Below, in pieces: positions 53,070-61,144 of a stretch of DNA of 64,000 bases. Where the stretch lies: the NCBI RefSeq assembly GCF_028548395.1, contig NZ_JAQQLA010000009.1, positions 186,001-250,000 of the forward strand, written 5' to 3'. Positions within the stretch are counted from its first letter, which is position 1. Every line of letters starts with the position of its first letter. A model generated the notes under the pieces. The model did no database searches. It was not told the origin of the DNA and worked only from the letters and a program-made list of their open reading frames with translations. Both the position numbers and the translations under genes were made by a program. The DNA is from Vogesella indigofera (GTDB lineage: Bacteria; Pseudomonadota; Gammaproteobacteria; Burkholderiales; Chromobacteriaceae).

Positions 53070-53498
53070 CTAGTACACCAGCTCGCACTGCTCCACGCCG
53101 TCACGCCGGACACACCGCTTGATGATCCCGGTTTGCGTCAGGGAAATCACCTCCGTTTCATCCGTCACCTGCAAGCGCGTGGCACGCAGCACGTAGTAAC
53201 CGTCGTCGGTGTTGCGTGGCAAGGAGCCGAATGCCAGCTGGTACTGCGCCACCCCGTCGGGTGGCGAAAGCGGGGCCGGTAGTGCCGGCCAGCGCGTCGG
53301 CGTCAGCTTGTAACTGCCGTGGCGATGGTAAAACTCTTCCAGAAAAATCGCATTTTCCTGCAGCAGCGCAATCGCCTGCGCCCGCTGGCTGCGCTGCACA
53401 TAGCCCTGATACGCCGGCAAGGCTGCCGCCGACAGGATGCCGATTAATACCAGCACCAGTAGCAGCTCAAGCAGGGTGAAGCCGCACCGCGCTAGCAT
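53070..53498 (-). CDS. PilE/GspG-like minor pilin
   Basis: 142 residues. A class III prepilin signal: short basic leader, then Gly followed by FTLLELLLVLVLIGILSAAALPAY with the conserved Glu5. The body is short, and near the C terminus CVRRDGVEQC forms a likely disulfide loop as in PilE-type pilins and ComP. It is a candidate minor pilin for pilus priming or DNA binding. It overlaps the next upstream pseudopilin gene by seven bases. The start at 53498 is the only one that leaves a normal prepilin leader. Confidence 0.8.
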   Translation of the reverse strand: MLARCGFTLLELLLVLVLIGILSAAALPAYQGYVQRSQRAQAIALLQENAIFLEEFYHRHGSYKLTPTRWPALPAPLSPPDGVAQYQLAFGSLPRNTDDGYYVLRATRLQVTDETEVISLTQTGIIKRCVRRDGVEQCELVY

Positions 53499-54031
53499 GG
53501 CAGCGTGCGGATGCGCATCGGCACCGACACCAGTAGTTGCTGGCAGCCGCCGTGCTGATCCTGCAGCGTGAAGCGCACCGACTGCACGTTCTTCAGCCCG
53601 CCCCACTCCCCGACTTCGAAGCGCGGCACCGACACCAGCAACTGCGGCGCCGCCGACGTGGTTTTCAGCGCCAGCACCTGCAACGCCTCCTTGGAGTCGT
53701 AGAGCGCCAACCGGCCACCCGCCCGGTCCTGGTACAGCAGCACACCCTCGCGCCAGTGCCGCTCGCCGGCACTCAGCGGCGGATTGGCAAAACAGCCCTG
53801 CGGATCCTGATTCAGCTTCATGTTGACGGCACAGACATGCACCGGCTGCTGTCGCAGCAGGGCATCGTTCCTGGCGCGCAACAACAGCACGTTCAGGCGG
53901 CTGATATAGGCCTGGAGCACCCGTTCCCGCACCATGCCACTCCACGCCGGGATGGCAAACGACAGCACAATGCCGCCGAGTAGCAACGCCATCAACAGTT
54001 GCAACAGTGAAAAGCCATCGACCCGCGACAT
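53492..54031 (-). CDS. FimT/GspH-type minor pilin with unusual Gln5
   Basis: 179 residues. The prepilin motif is GFSLLQLLMALLLGGIVLSFAIPAW: the usual Glu5 is Gln. LRARNDALLRQQPVHVC is the GspH/FimT domain. The C terminus reads PMRIRTLPC; FimT of Legionella, as I recall, binds DNA through a C-terminal G-R-x-R motif, and R-x-R is seen here without the Gly. GAGGGAGC precedes the ATG. It heads a two-gene operon with the PilE-like gene, facing away from gabT. Confidence 0.75.
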   Translation of the reverse strand: MSRVDGFSLLQLLMALLLGGIVLSFAIPAWSGMVRERVLQAYISRLNVLLLRARNDALLRQQPVHVCAVNMKLNQDPQGCFANPPLSAGERHWREGVLLYQDRAGGRLALYDSKEALQVLALKTTSAAPQLLVSVPRFEVGEWGGLKNVQSVRFTLQDQHGGCQQLLVSVPMRIRTLPC

Positions 54032-54074
54032 GCCCGCTCCCTCCTCGGCTAACCATCAACAAATAATGCCATAT

Positions 54075-54098
54075 GATTTTTAATTGGCATTAAAAATC
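54075..54098. promoter_or_regulatory. AT-rich inverted repeat upstream of the pseudopilin operon
   Basis: GATTTTTAAT-TGGC-ATTAAAAATC, a perfect 10-base-pair stem 44 bases before the FimT-like start. An overlapping wider inverted repeat, AATGCCA...TGGCATT, is also present. It may be an operator or promoter element; the region from 54032 to 54315 is otherwise free of genes, with one degenerate repeat word near 54116. Confidence 0.45.
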
Positions 54099-54315
54099 AG
54101 GAAGATGTATCGCAACAAGTTGGCCGCAGTGTGGCGCGCGGCGTCACTCCAACCTGCGCCAGGCGGGATTGGTAATTTTGCGACGACACATGTTTAACTT
54201 ATCGATCACCCGTAGCTTTTTACTAAACACCAGCATAGAATGAGCCAATACTCTAGCCAGTGCTGGGCGAGCTCATCTCCAGCAGATAAGGCAGGGCCGT
54301 CTAAAGGAGAAATTC

Positions 54316-55581
54316 ATGAGTCCGCAAGAACTGATGCAGCGTAAAGCCAATGCCACCCCGCGCGGTGTGGGTGTTATGTGTTCCTTCTTCGCCGAGCGCG
54401 CAAAGAACGCCGAGATCTGGGACACCGAAGGCAAGCGCTACATCGACTTCGCCGGCGGCATCGGCGTACTCAATACCGGCCACCTGCATGACAAGGTGCA
54501 AGCGGCCGTTGCCGAACAGCTGAACAAGTTCAGCCACACCTGCTATCAGGTCGTGCCTTACGAGCTGTACATCGAGCTGGCAGAAAAACTGAATGCGATG
54601 ACCCCTGGCAGCCACGCCAAGAAAACCGCGTTCTACACCACCGGCGCCGAAGCCGTGGAAAACGCAGTGAAGATCGCCCGCGCCGCCACCGGCCGTCCGG
54701 GCATCATCGCCTTCGGCGGCGGCTTCCACGGCCGCACGCTGATGGGCATGGCACTGACCGGCAAGGTCGCCCCGTACAAGATCGGTTTCGGTCCGTTCCC
54801 GTCCGACGTGTACCACGGCGTATTCCCGAATGAACTGCACGGTGTATCGGTAGCCGACTCCATCGCCAGCATCGAAAAACTGTTCAAGTACGACATCGAA
54901 GCCAGCCGCGTGGCGGCCATCATCTTCGAACCGGTACAGGGCGAAGGCGGCTTCTACTCCGCGCCGGCCGAATGGGTGCGTGAAATCCGCCGCATCTGTG
55001 ACCAGCACGGCATCCTGATGATCGCCGACGAAGTGCAGGCCGGCTTTGCCCGTACTGGCAAGTTCTTCGCCATGGACCACTACGACGTCGCCCCGGACCT
55101 GACCACGCTGGCCAAATCGCTGGCCGGCGGCTTCCCGCTGTCCGCCGTGGTCGGCAAGGCCGAGATCATGGACGCACCGGCACCGGGCGGCCTCGGCGGC
55201 ACCTACGCCGGCAGCCCGCTGGCACTGGCCGCGGCCAAGGCGGTGATCGATGCCATCCAGGAAGAAAAACTGCTGGAGCGCGCCAACAAGCTGGGCAGCC
55301 AGCTGAAGGAAGTGCTGAACGGCCTGAAAGCCGACATCCCGCAGATCGCCGACGTACGTGGCCTGGGCGCGATGATCGCCGTCGAGTTCAACAAGGCCGG
55401 CAGCCACGAGCCGGATGCCGACTTCACCAAGAAGGTACAGACCAAGGCACTGGAAGCCGGCCTGATCCTGCTGACTTGCGGCGTATACGGTAATGTGGTG
55501 CGCTTCCTGTTCCCGCTGACCATCGAAGACGCCATCTTCGATGAAGCGCTGCAGAAACTGGTTGCCGCCATCAAGGCCTGA
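54316..55581 (+). CDS. gabT: 4-aminobutyrate aminotransferase
   Basis: 421 residues, class III PLP transaminase. Motifs: FYTTGAEAVENAVKIAR, GGFHGRT, PLP Asp in IADEVQAGFARTGK and the Schiff-base Lys in LTTLAKSLAGGFPLS, then GGTYAGSPLA. It converts GABA to succinate semialdehyde. AAAGGAG lies before the ATG. Paired with gabD downstream. Confidence 0.95.
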   Translation: MSPQELMQRKANATPRGVGVMCSFFAERAKNAEIWDTEGKRYIDFAGGIGVLNTGHLHDKVQAAVAEQLNKFSHTCYQVVPYELYIELAEKLNAMTPGSHAKKTAFYTTGAEAVENAVKIARAATGRPGIIAFGGGFHGRTLMGMALTGKVAPYKIGFGPFPSDVYHGVFPNELHGVSVADSIASIEKLFKYDIEASRVAAIIFEPVQGEGGFYSAPAEWVREIRRICDQHGILMIADEVQAGFARTGKFFAMDHYDVAPDLTTLAKSLAGGFPLSAVVGKAEIMDAPAPGGLGGTYAGSPLALAAAKAVIDAIQEEKLLERANKLGSQLKEVLNGLKADIPQIADVRGLGAMIAVEFNKAGSHEPDADFTKKVQTKALEAGLILLTCGVYGNVVRFLFPLTIEDAIFDEALQKLVAAIKA

Positions 55582-55600
55582 TCACCCGAGCTGAAATAGA

Positions 55601-55637
55601 TTGCGGCCAACCTTGCGACACGCAACGTTGGCCGCAT
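55601..55637. repeat. Inverted pair of the repeat word between gabT and gabD
   Basis: Perfect TTGCGGCCAACCTT (55601-55614), nine bases, then AACGTTGGCCGCAT (55624-55637). The stem TGCGGCCAAC/GTTGGCCGCA is perfect over ten pairs. As gabT and gabD probably share a transcript, it may act as an attenuator or mRNA boundary instead of a full stop. Confidence 0.8.
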
Positions 55638-55658
55638 TGCATACAAGGACACAACACC

Positions 55659-57119
55659 ATGCTGAACCTGAAAGATCCTTCCCTGCTGCGCCAGCAGTGC
55701 TACATCAACGGCCAGTGGCTGGATGCCGATAGCGGCGAAACCATCGCGGTGACCAACCCGGCCACCGGTGCAACCATCGCCCACGTACCGAAAATGGGCC
55801 GTGCCGAAGCCCAGCGCGCCGTGGACGGCGCCGCCAAAGCCTTCAAGAGCTGGAAGAAGAAATCCGCCAAGGAACGCGCCGGCATCCTGCGCAAGTGGTT
55901 CGACCTGATGATGGCGAACCAGGATGACCTGGCGGTGATCCTGACCTCGGAACAGGGCAAGCCGCTGGCCGAAGCCCGTGGCGAAATCGCCTACGGCGCC
56001 AGCTACATCGAGTGGTATGCCGAAGAAGCCAAGCGCATCTACGGCGACACCATTCCGTCCACCGGTGCAGACAAGCGCATCCTGGTGACCAAGGAGCCGA
56101 TCGGCGTTACCGCCGCGATCACGCCGTGGAACTTCCCCAACGCCATGATCACCCGCAAGGCTGCCCCGGCGCTGGCCGCCGGCTGCCCGATGGTGGTGCG
56201 CCCGGCCAGCCAGACCCCGCTGTCAGCACTGGCCATCGCCGTGCTGGCCGAGCGTGCCGGCATCCCGGCTGGCGTGTTCTCGGTACTGACCGGCGGCTCC
56301 ACCGAAATCGGCGGCGTGCTCACCGGTAGCGACACCGTGAAGAAATTCTCCTTCACCGGCTCCACCGAGGTTGGCCGCAAGCTGATCAGCCAGTGTGCCG
56401 AGACCGTGAAGAAGGTATCGATGGAACTGGGCGGCAACGCACCGTTCATCGTATTCGACGACGCCGACCTGGATGCCGCGGTGGAAGGCGCAATGATCTC
56501 CAAGTACCGCAACGCCGGCCAGACCTGCGTCTGCGCCAACCGCCTGCTGGTGCAGGACGGTGTGTACGATGCCTTCGCCGAGAAATTCGCCGCCGCGGTC
56601 GCCAAGCTGAACGTGGGTAACGGCCTGGAAGCCGGCATCACCCAGGGTCCGATGATCGACGAGAACGCGGTGGCCAAGGTGGAAGAACACATCGCCGACG
56701 CGCTGGCCAAGGGCGGCAACCTGGTGACCGGCGGCAAGCGCCACGAACTGGGCTACAGCTTCTTCGAGCCGACCGTGATCACCGGCGTAACCCCGGAAAT
56801 GAAAGTGGCGAAGGAAGAAACCTTCGGCCCGCTGGCGCCGCTGTTCCGCTTCAAGACCGAAGCCGACGCCATCCAGATGGCCAACGACACCGAGTTCGGC
56901 CTGGCGTCCTACTTCTACGCCCGCGACATCGGCCGCATCTTCCGCGTGTCCGAAGGCCTGGAATACGGCATGGTCGCCGTCAACAGCGGCATCCTGTCCA
57001 ACGAAGCCGCACCGTTCGGTGGCGTGAAGCAGTCCGGCCTCGGCCGCGAAGGCTCCAAGTACGGCATCGAAGACTACCTGGAGATCAAGTACGTGCTTCT
57101 GGGCGGTATCGACCAGTAA
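55659..57119 (+). CDS. gabD: NADP-dependent succinate-semialdehyde dehydrogenase
   Basis: 486 residues, aldehyde dehydrogenase family. Cofactor site ITPWNFPNAMITRKAAPALAAG, FTGSTEVGRKL, the catalytic Glu in MELGGNAPF and the catalytic Cys in GQTCVCANR near residue 289. It oxidises succinate semialdehyde to succinate, completing GABA use with GabT. A one-mismatch repeat word (56367-56380) overlaps the G-S-T-E-V-G-R-K motif. Confidence 0.95.
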   Translation: MLNLKDPSLLRQQCYINGQWLDADSGETIAVTNPATGATIAHVPKMGRAEAQRAVDGAAKAFKSWKKKSAKERAGILRKWFDLMMANQDDLAVILTSEQGKPLAEARGEIAYGASYIEWYAEEAKRIYGDTIPSTGADKRILVTKEPIGVTAAITPWNFPNAMITRKAAPALAAGCPMVVRPASQTPLSALAIAVLAERAGIPAGVFSVLTGGSTEIGGVLTGSDTVKKFSFTGSTEVGRKLISQCAETVKKVSMELGGNAPFIVFDDADLDAAVEGAMISKYRNAGQTCVCANRLLVQDGVYDAFAEKFAAAVAKLNVGNGLEAGITQGPMIDENAVAKVEEHIADALAKGGNLVTGGKRHELGYSFFEPTVITGVTPEMKVAKEETFGPLAPLFRFKTEADAIQMANDTEFGLASYFYARDIGRIFRVSEGLEYGMVAVNSGILSNEAAPFGGVKQSGLGREGSKYGIEDYLEIKYVLLGGIDQ

Positions 57120-57139
57120 GCGTCAAACAGGCTGGTCGC

Positions 57140-57153
57140 TTGCGGCCAACCTT
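57140..57153 (+). repeat. Copy of the 14-base repeat word after gabD
   Basis: Perfect TTGCGGCCAACCTT, 20 bases after the gabD stop and just before a separate terminator hairpin. Confidence 0.9.
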
Positions 57154-57159
57154 GTGCAC

Positions 57160-57192
57160 AACAAAGCCGGTGTCAGTGACACCGGCTTTGTT
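57160..57192. terminator. Bidirectional terminator between gabD and a GGDEF gene
   Basis: AACAAAGCCGGTGT pairs with ACACCGGCTTTGTT (14 base pairs, 5-base loop) between convergent genes, with A/T-rich stem ends. Confidence 0.85.
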
Positions 57193-57222
57193 ATTGGTGC
57201 ACCGCCAGCCACGGTACCGGCG

Positions 57223-59586
57223 TCAGAGCTTGCCGGCGTGCAGCACCAGACAATTGCGGCCGCGCTGCTTGGCCTGGTAGCAGCCGTCGTCGGCGCGGGA
57301 CAGTACCGGCTGCGCCCGTTCGTCCTGCGGCTGGATCATGGTCACGCCAATGCTGGCGCTGATGCGGAACGCGCGCTCGCCCAGATAGACGATGTGGGCG
57401 TCGATCGCCTGCAACAGCTCGCGCAGCATGCGTTCGGCGACTTCCAGCTCGCAGTGACACAGCAGGATGGCGAACTCGTCGCCACCGAGGCGGGCGACTA
57501 TGTCGCTGCTGCGCACCTGGCGCTGCATGATGCGCGCCACATCCTGCAACAGCAGGTCGCCACCCTGCTGGCCGGCGCTGTCGTTGACCGCCTTGAAGTG
57601 GTCGAGGTCGATCATCGCCAGCACGTGCGGCTGGTAGTGCACGCGGTTGTCGTCGAGCACCTCGCCCAGCGCGGCAAGGAAACCGCGACGGTTGCGCAGC
57701 CCGGTCAGCACGTCGTGGCTGGCCTCCCAGCGCTGCTGCTGTACGCGTTGCTGCCGCTCACTGTCATCTCGCAGCACCACCACCTTGTAGCCCTGCAGCG
57801 CGCCGCTGCCGGCCATCACCGACAGGGTCAGCTGCACCGGCTGCACCCGCATGTCGCGGCTGAGCAGATCCAGCGCCAGCGGCTTGCCGGCAGCGTCGCG
57901 CTCGATGTCGCGCAGCGGCACCGCCAGCCCTGTCTCCGGGCTGACCAGATTCATGAACACACCCAGCAGGCGGCCGAGCACGTCCGATGCCGGCACCCCG
58001 AAGCGCGCCAGCGCCGGCGGGTTGGCGTACTCCACCTCGTCCATGCGGTTGGTCAGCACCACCGCGTCGCTGATCGAGCCCAGCAGCAGCAGGCTGCGCT
58101 CGCGCTCGGCCTGCAGGCTGCCGCGCGCCTCTTCGCGGGCACTGACATCGCTGACCAGACCGAGGAAGCGGCGCTCGCCGCCGCTGGCGGCCAGCTCGCT
58201 GAAGCGCAGCTCCACCATCACTCGGCAGCCGTCGCGATGCCGCAACCGGCACAGCAGCTCGAAGCCGCTGCCGGTGGCCAGCAATTGCTGCCACTGTCCG
58301 GCCACCTGCGGCAGGCTGTCGGGGTGGATCTCGTCCAGCCAGTGACGACCGAGCCAGTTGCCGATCTCCGCCGCCGGCAAGCCGGCGACACGCATGCTGG
58401 CCGGATTGAGCGACTGCAGGCGCGCCTGCGCATCCACCACCAGCACGCCCATCGGCGACACCTCGTTCAAGGTGCTGAACAGCGCGTCGCGCGCGGCGAG
58501 CTGCTGCTCGCAGTCGGCGCGGCGACGGCAGGCGGCCGCCACCTCGTGGGCGATGCGCTGCAGCTCGCGACAGCCCAGCGCGGCTGTCGTGGCGTACGGA
58601 TCCCCCTGCAGCACCGTGAGCTGGTTCTGCAGCCGGCCCAGCGGCCGCAGCAGGCGGCGCATGCCCCACCACGCCAGCGGCAGCGACAGCAGCAGCGCAA
58701 CCAGCAGCAACAGCAGATAGTGGCCGCCAAGCACGTGCGCCGGCAGCATCACCTCGTGCAGCGGCAGCACCACCCCGAGCAACCACGGCACGTTACGCAG
58801 GCGCTGGTAGACCTGCAGCGCCGGCACGCCATGGCTGTCGCCCACCGCAGCCTGGCCAGCAGCGCCACCGAGGGCGCGCTGCAGCAACGGGTCGGCCGCC
58901 ACCGCCGCCGGCATACCGTCAGCGGCATCGGCGTGCAGGATGGCGAGCTGGCTGCGTATGCTGTGGATGGTCAGGAAACCGCCTTGCCCGATGGCGATGT
59001 TTTTCAGTTCGCCGAAGAATTCCGGCGAATACAATTCCAGGCTGCCGCCGAGCACCCCGGCGAGCTGGCCTTCGGCGCTGAACACCGGGGCGGTGAACAC
59101 GATCACGGTGCGATTCAGCCCACCACTCATCCGCACCGGCTCCGACACCTGCGGCCGCAGCGAGTCGCGGGTGGCGCGGAAGTAGTCCTGATCGGCGACA
59201 TTGAGGCCGAGCCGTCCCGGCAGTCCGGGGTAGTCGGCGATGACATTGCCCTTGCGGTCGTACAGCAACACGCTATTGAACATGCCCTTCAGGTAGCGGA
59301 AGCGGGCAATCAGCGCCGCGCCCTGCTGCTCGAACTGCTCCGGTGCCAGCTGCAGGTTGGCCGCAGCCTGCTCCAGCAGCACCTGCCGCGTGCGCACGCG
59401 GTCGTCGACATCGGCGGCCAACCTTGCTGCCAGGGTTTCCAGGCTGAGCGCCTGCACCTCGCGCAGCGCGGTGCGGCTCTGCACATAGGCTCCGCCACCG
59501 ACCAGCAGCAGCGGCAGCACCAGGAACAGGCCACCCAGCACCAGCAGGCGCAGGCGCAGCGTCGACAACAGCACACTCTTAAACAT
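57223..59586 (-). CDS. Membrane diguanylate cyclase with CACHE-like sensor, PAS domains and GGDEF
   Basis: 787 residues. One membrane helix near residues 12-32, a large periplasmic dCACHE-like sensor (about 35-280, with LYDRKGNVIADYPGLPGRL and DQDYFRATRDS), a second helix near 290-310, two PAS domains (about 375-490 and 500-615) and a GGDEF domain with RLGGDEFAIL. An I-site RSSD lies five residues before GGDEF. An active cyclase responding to an external ligand is expected. I chose the ATG at 59586; a GTG at 59601 is also possible. No EAL domain is present. Confidence 0.9.
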   Translation of the reverse strand: MFKSVLLSTLRLRLLVLGGLFLVLPLLLVGGGAYVQSRTALREVQALSLETLAARLAADVDDRVRTRQVLLEQAAANLQLAPEQFEQQGAALIARFRYLKGMFNSVLLYDRKGNVIADYPGLPGRLGLNVADQDYFRATRDSLRPQVSEPVRMSGGLNRTVIVFTAPVFSAEGQLAGVLGGSLELYSPEFFGELKNIAIGQGGFLTIHSIRSQLAILHADAADGMPAAVAADPLLQRALGGAAGQAAVGDSHGVPALQVYQRLRNVPWLLGVVLPLHEVMLPAHVLGGHYLLLLLVALLLSLPLAWWGMRRLLRPLGRLQNQLTVLQGDPYATTAALGCRELQRIAHEVAAACRRRADCEQQLAARDALFSTLNEVSPMGVLVVDAQARLQSLNPASMRVAGLPAAEIGNWLGRHWLDEIHPDSLPQVAGQWQQLLATGSGFELLCRLRHRDGCRVMVELRFSELAASGGERRFLGLVSDVSAREEARGSLQAERERSLLLLGSISDAVVLTNRMDEVEYANPPALARFGVPASDVLGRLLGVFMNLVSPETGLAVPLRDIERDAAGKPLALDLLSRDMRVQPVQLTLSVMAGSGALQGYKVVVLRDDSERQQRVQQQRWEASHDVLTGLRNRRGFLAALGEVLDDNRVHYQPHVLAMIDLDHFKAVNDSAGQQGGDLLLQDVARIMQRQVRSSDIVARLGGDEFAILLCHCELEVAERMLRELLQAIDAHIVYLGERAFRISASIGVTMIQPQDERAQPVLSRADDGCYQAKQRGRNCLVLHAGKL

Positions 59587-59637
59587 GACCCGGCTCGGCA
59601 CCCCTCGGCAACGGTTGGCTATGACAGGCGGCGCCGC

Positions 59638-61071
59638 TCAATGCAGCTTCGGGGCGTGCTCGGTGACCGGAATCCCGGCCTGCTGCAGGCAGGACTGCAG
59701 GTCCTGCCAAACCAGGCTGCGATCCGGGCTCAGGTCCGGCGTCAGCAGCCACGGCGTGTGGGCCAGCAGCTGCTGCGAGCCGCCCAGCAGGCGCACATTG
59801 TAAGCCTGGTGTTCCGGCTGGTACTCCGCTTCGGCGTGCAGCCCGTCCGGCAATTCGCTGCCGGCCAGCACCGCCATGGTCAGCGCGAAACGCTTGCGGT
59901 TGTAGGCGGCGGTACCGGCGGCCAGCGCTTCCCACCACGGCAGCGGCATGAACAGCTCGGCCTCGCCGTACACCATCTCCGCCGACAGCGCCTGCTGCAC
60001 CAGCGGCATGGTGGTGTCCAGCGCCTCGCGCGCGTGGCGACGCACCTGCGCCAGCGGCAACTTGCCGCGCTCGACGATGAACGGCAGCCACGCCAGCACC
60101 AGCTGCGGCTCGTTGACGGTGGAGGCCGCCTCGAAACTGGCGCGCGAGGCGGCGACGTCGTGCAGCGCCAAGTCGCAACCGGCATCCATGGTCGGCGCCA
60201 GATGCACCAGCGACTGGCAGCTGCGCTCGGCCAGGCTGTCGACGGTGAAGATGGTCGGCGACATCCACAGGATGGTTTCCGGCGCCAGTGTCAGCGCCTC
60301 GGCCAGCTGTGGCTCCACCTGCTCCAGCAGCGGGAAGTGCCACCACACCCCGCCCTGCGCCCGCGAGAACACCACCGGGAATGCCCACAGCTCGTAGGAG
60401 GCGACATTGCCGTCCGGGCGCATCACCTCGGGGAAGGCGATGGTGTCGTGGGCGCAATCCAGCAGCAGCTTGCGCGCCGGCGGCTCGCCCTGCAGCGCCA
60501 GCTGCGACTCGGTAAACACCGCTTGGTCGCCGCCGGACAGTGCCTGTTGTACCAGCGCCGCCAGCTGGATGCGCTTCACTGGGTTCTGCACCGCGTCGCG
60601 GCTGAGGGCAACCAGCTCGGCGATGCGCGCCTGCCGCTCTACCGGTGGCAGCGGCTCGGTCGGCACCAGGCGGAAATCGCGCTCCTTCGGTGCCACCTCG
60701 CGGTCGATATAGGCTTTCTGCAGCCGCTGGTAGACCTGCATCGCCTCGTCGCAGATCTTCTGCAATTGTGCGGCGGTCGGGATTTCGCCCCAGAAGTTGA
60801 AATCGAACAGGCGGAAGCCGGAGTTGGTGACGTAGTGCGTCAGGTGATGGCTTTCGTCGTACAGCACCACACTGCGGAAGCCGTCCTGGTCGCGGCCGTC
60901 AAACGGCGTCAGGTCCATGCCCACCAGACGACAGACGAACACCGGTTCCTGGGTATGAATCACGTATTCGTAAGGCTCCAGCCCCTTCTCTTCGACGGCG
61001 TCACCAAAGATGAAACGGCTGGGAATGAATGGATCGCCCTTGATCGGGACATTGCGCGGATGGGATTTCAT
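59638..61071 (-). CDS. Conserved hypothetical protein (possibly DUF2863)
   Basis: 477 residues, soluble, no signal peptide. It resembles a betaproteobacterial family I associate with DUF2863, but I am not certain. Visible pieces: MDLTPFDGRDQDGFRSVVLYDE and a C-terminal repeat-like part with AYNRKRFALTMAVLAGSEL. The start at 61071 has no visible ribosome site and lies three bases after a long inverted repeat (61075-61125). Function unknown. Confidence 0.65.
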   Translation of the reverse strand: MKSHPRNVPIKGDPFIPSRFIFGDAVEEKGLEPYEYVIHTQEPVFVCRLVGMDLTPFDGRDQDGFRSVVLYDESHHLTHYVTNSGFRLFDFNFWGEIPTAAQLQKICDEAMQVYQRLQKAYIDREVAPKERDFRLVPTEPLPPVERQARIAELVALSRDAVQNPVKRIQLAALVQQALSGGDQAVFTESQLALQGEPPARKLLLDCAHDTIAFPEVMRPDGNVASYELWAFPVVFSRAQGGVWWHFPLLEQVEPQLAEALTLAPETILWMSPTIFTVDSLAERSCQSLVHLAPTMDAGCDLALHDVAASRASFEAASTVNEPQLVLAWLPFIVERGKLPLAQVRRHAREALDTTMPLVQQALSAEMVYGEAELFMPLPWWEALAAGTAAYNRKRFALTMAVLAGSELPDGLHAEAEYQPEHQAYNVRLLGGSQQLLAHTPWLLTPDLSPDRSLVWQDLQSCLQQAGIPVTEHAPKLH

Positions 61072-61074
61072 GCG

Positions 61075-61125
61075 TCTGGCGTCGATACTGCCTTGTAAAA
61101 CCGTTGATTTTACTCCGACGCCAGA
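61075..61125. promoter_or_regulatory. Nested inverted repeat at the start of the DUF2863-like gene
   Basis: Outer arms TCTGGCGTCG (61075-61084) and CGACGCCAGA (61116-61125), inner arms GTAAAA (61095-61100) and TTTTAC (61108-61113), both perfect. The outer arm ends three bases before the ATG on the minus strand, where a ribosome site would be expected, so it could fold over the start and control translation, or be a protein-binding site. Confidence 0.5.
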
Positions 61126-61144
61126 AGCATAGCTAACAGTTAGG

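Noticed and set aside
57154..61098. 1314-codon open frame on the plus strand
   Set aside because: It is antisense to two well-supported genes (GGDEF cyclase, DUF2863-like). Its His/Gln/Arg-rich composition is the usual antisense shadow in GC-rich DNA.
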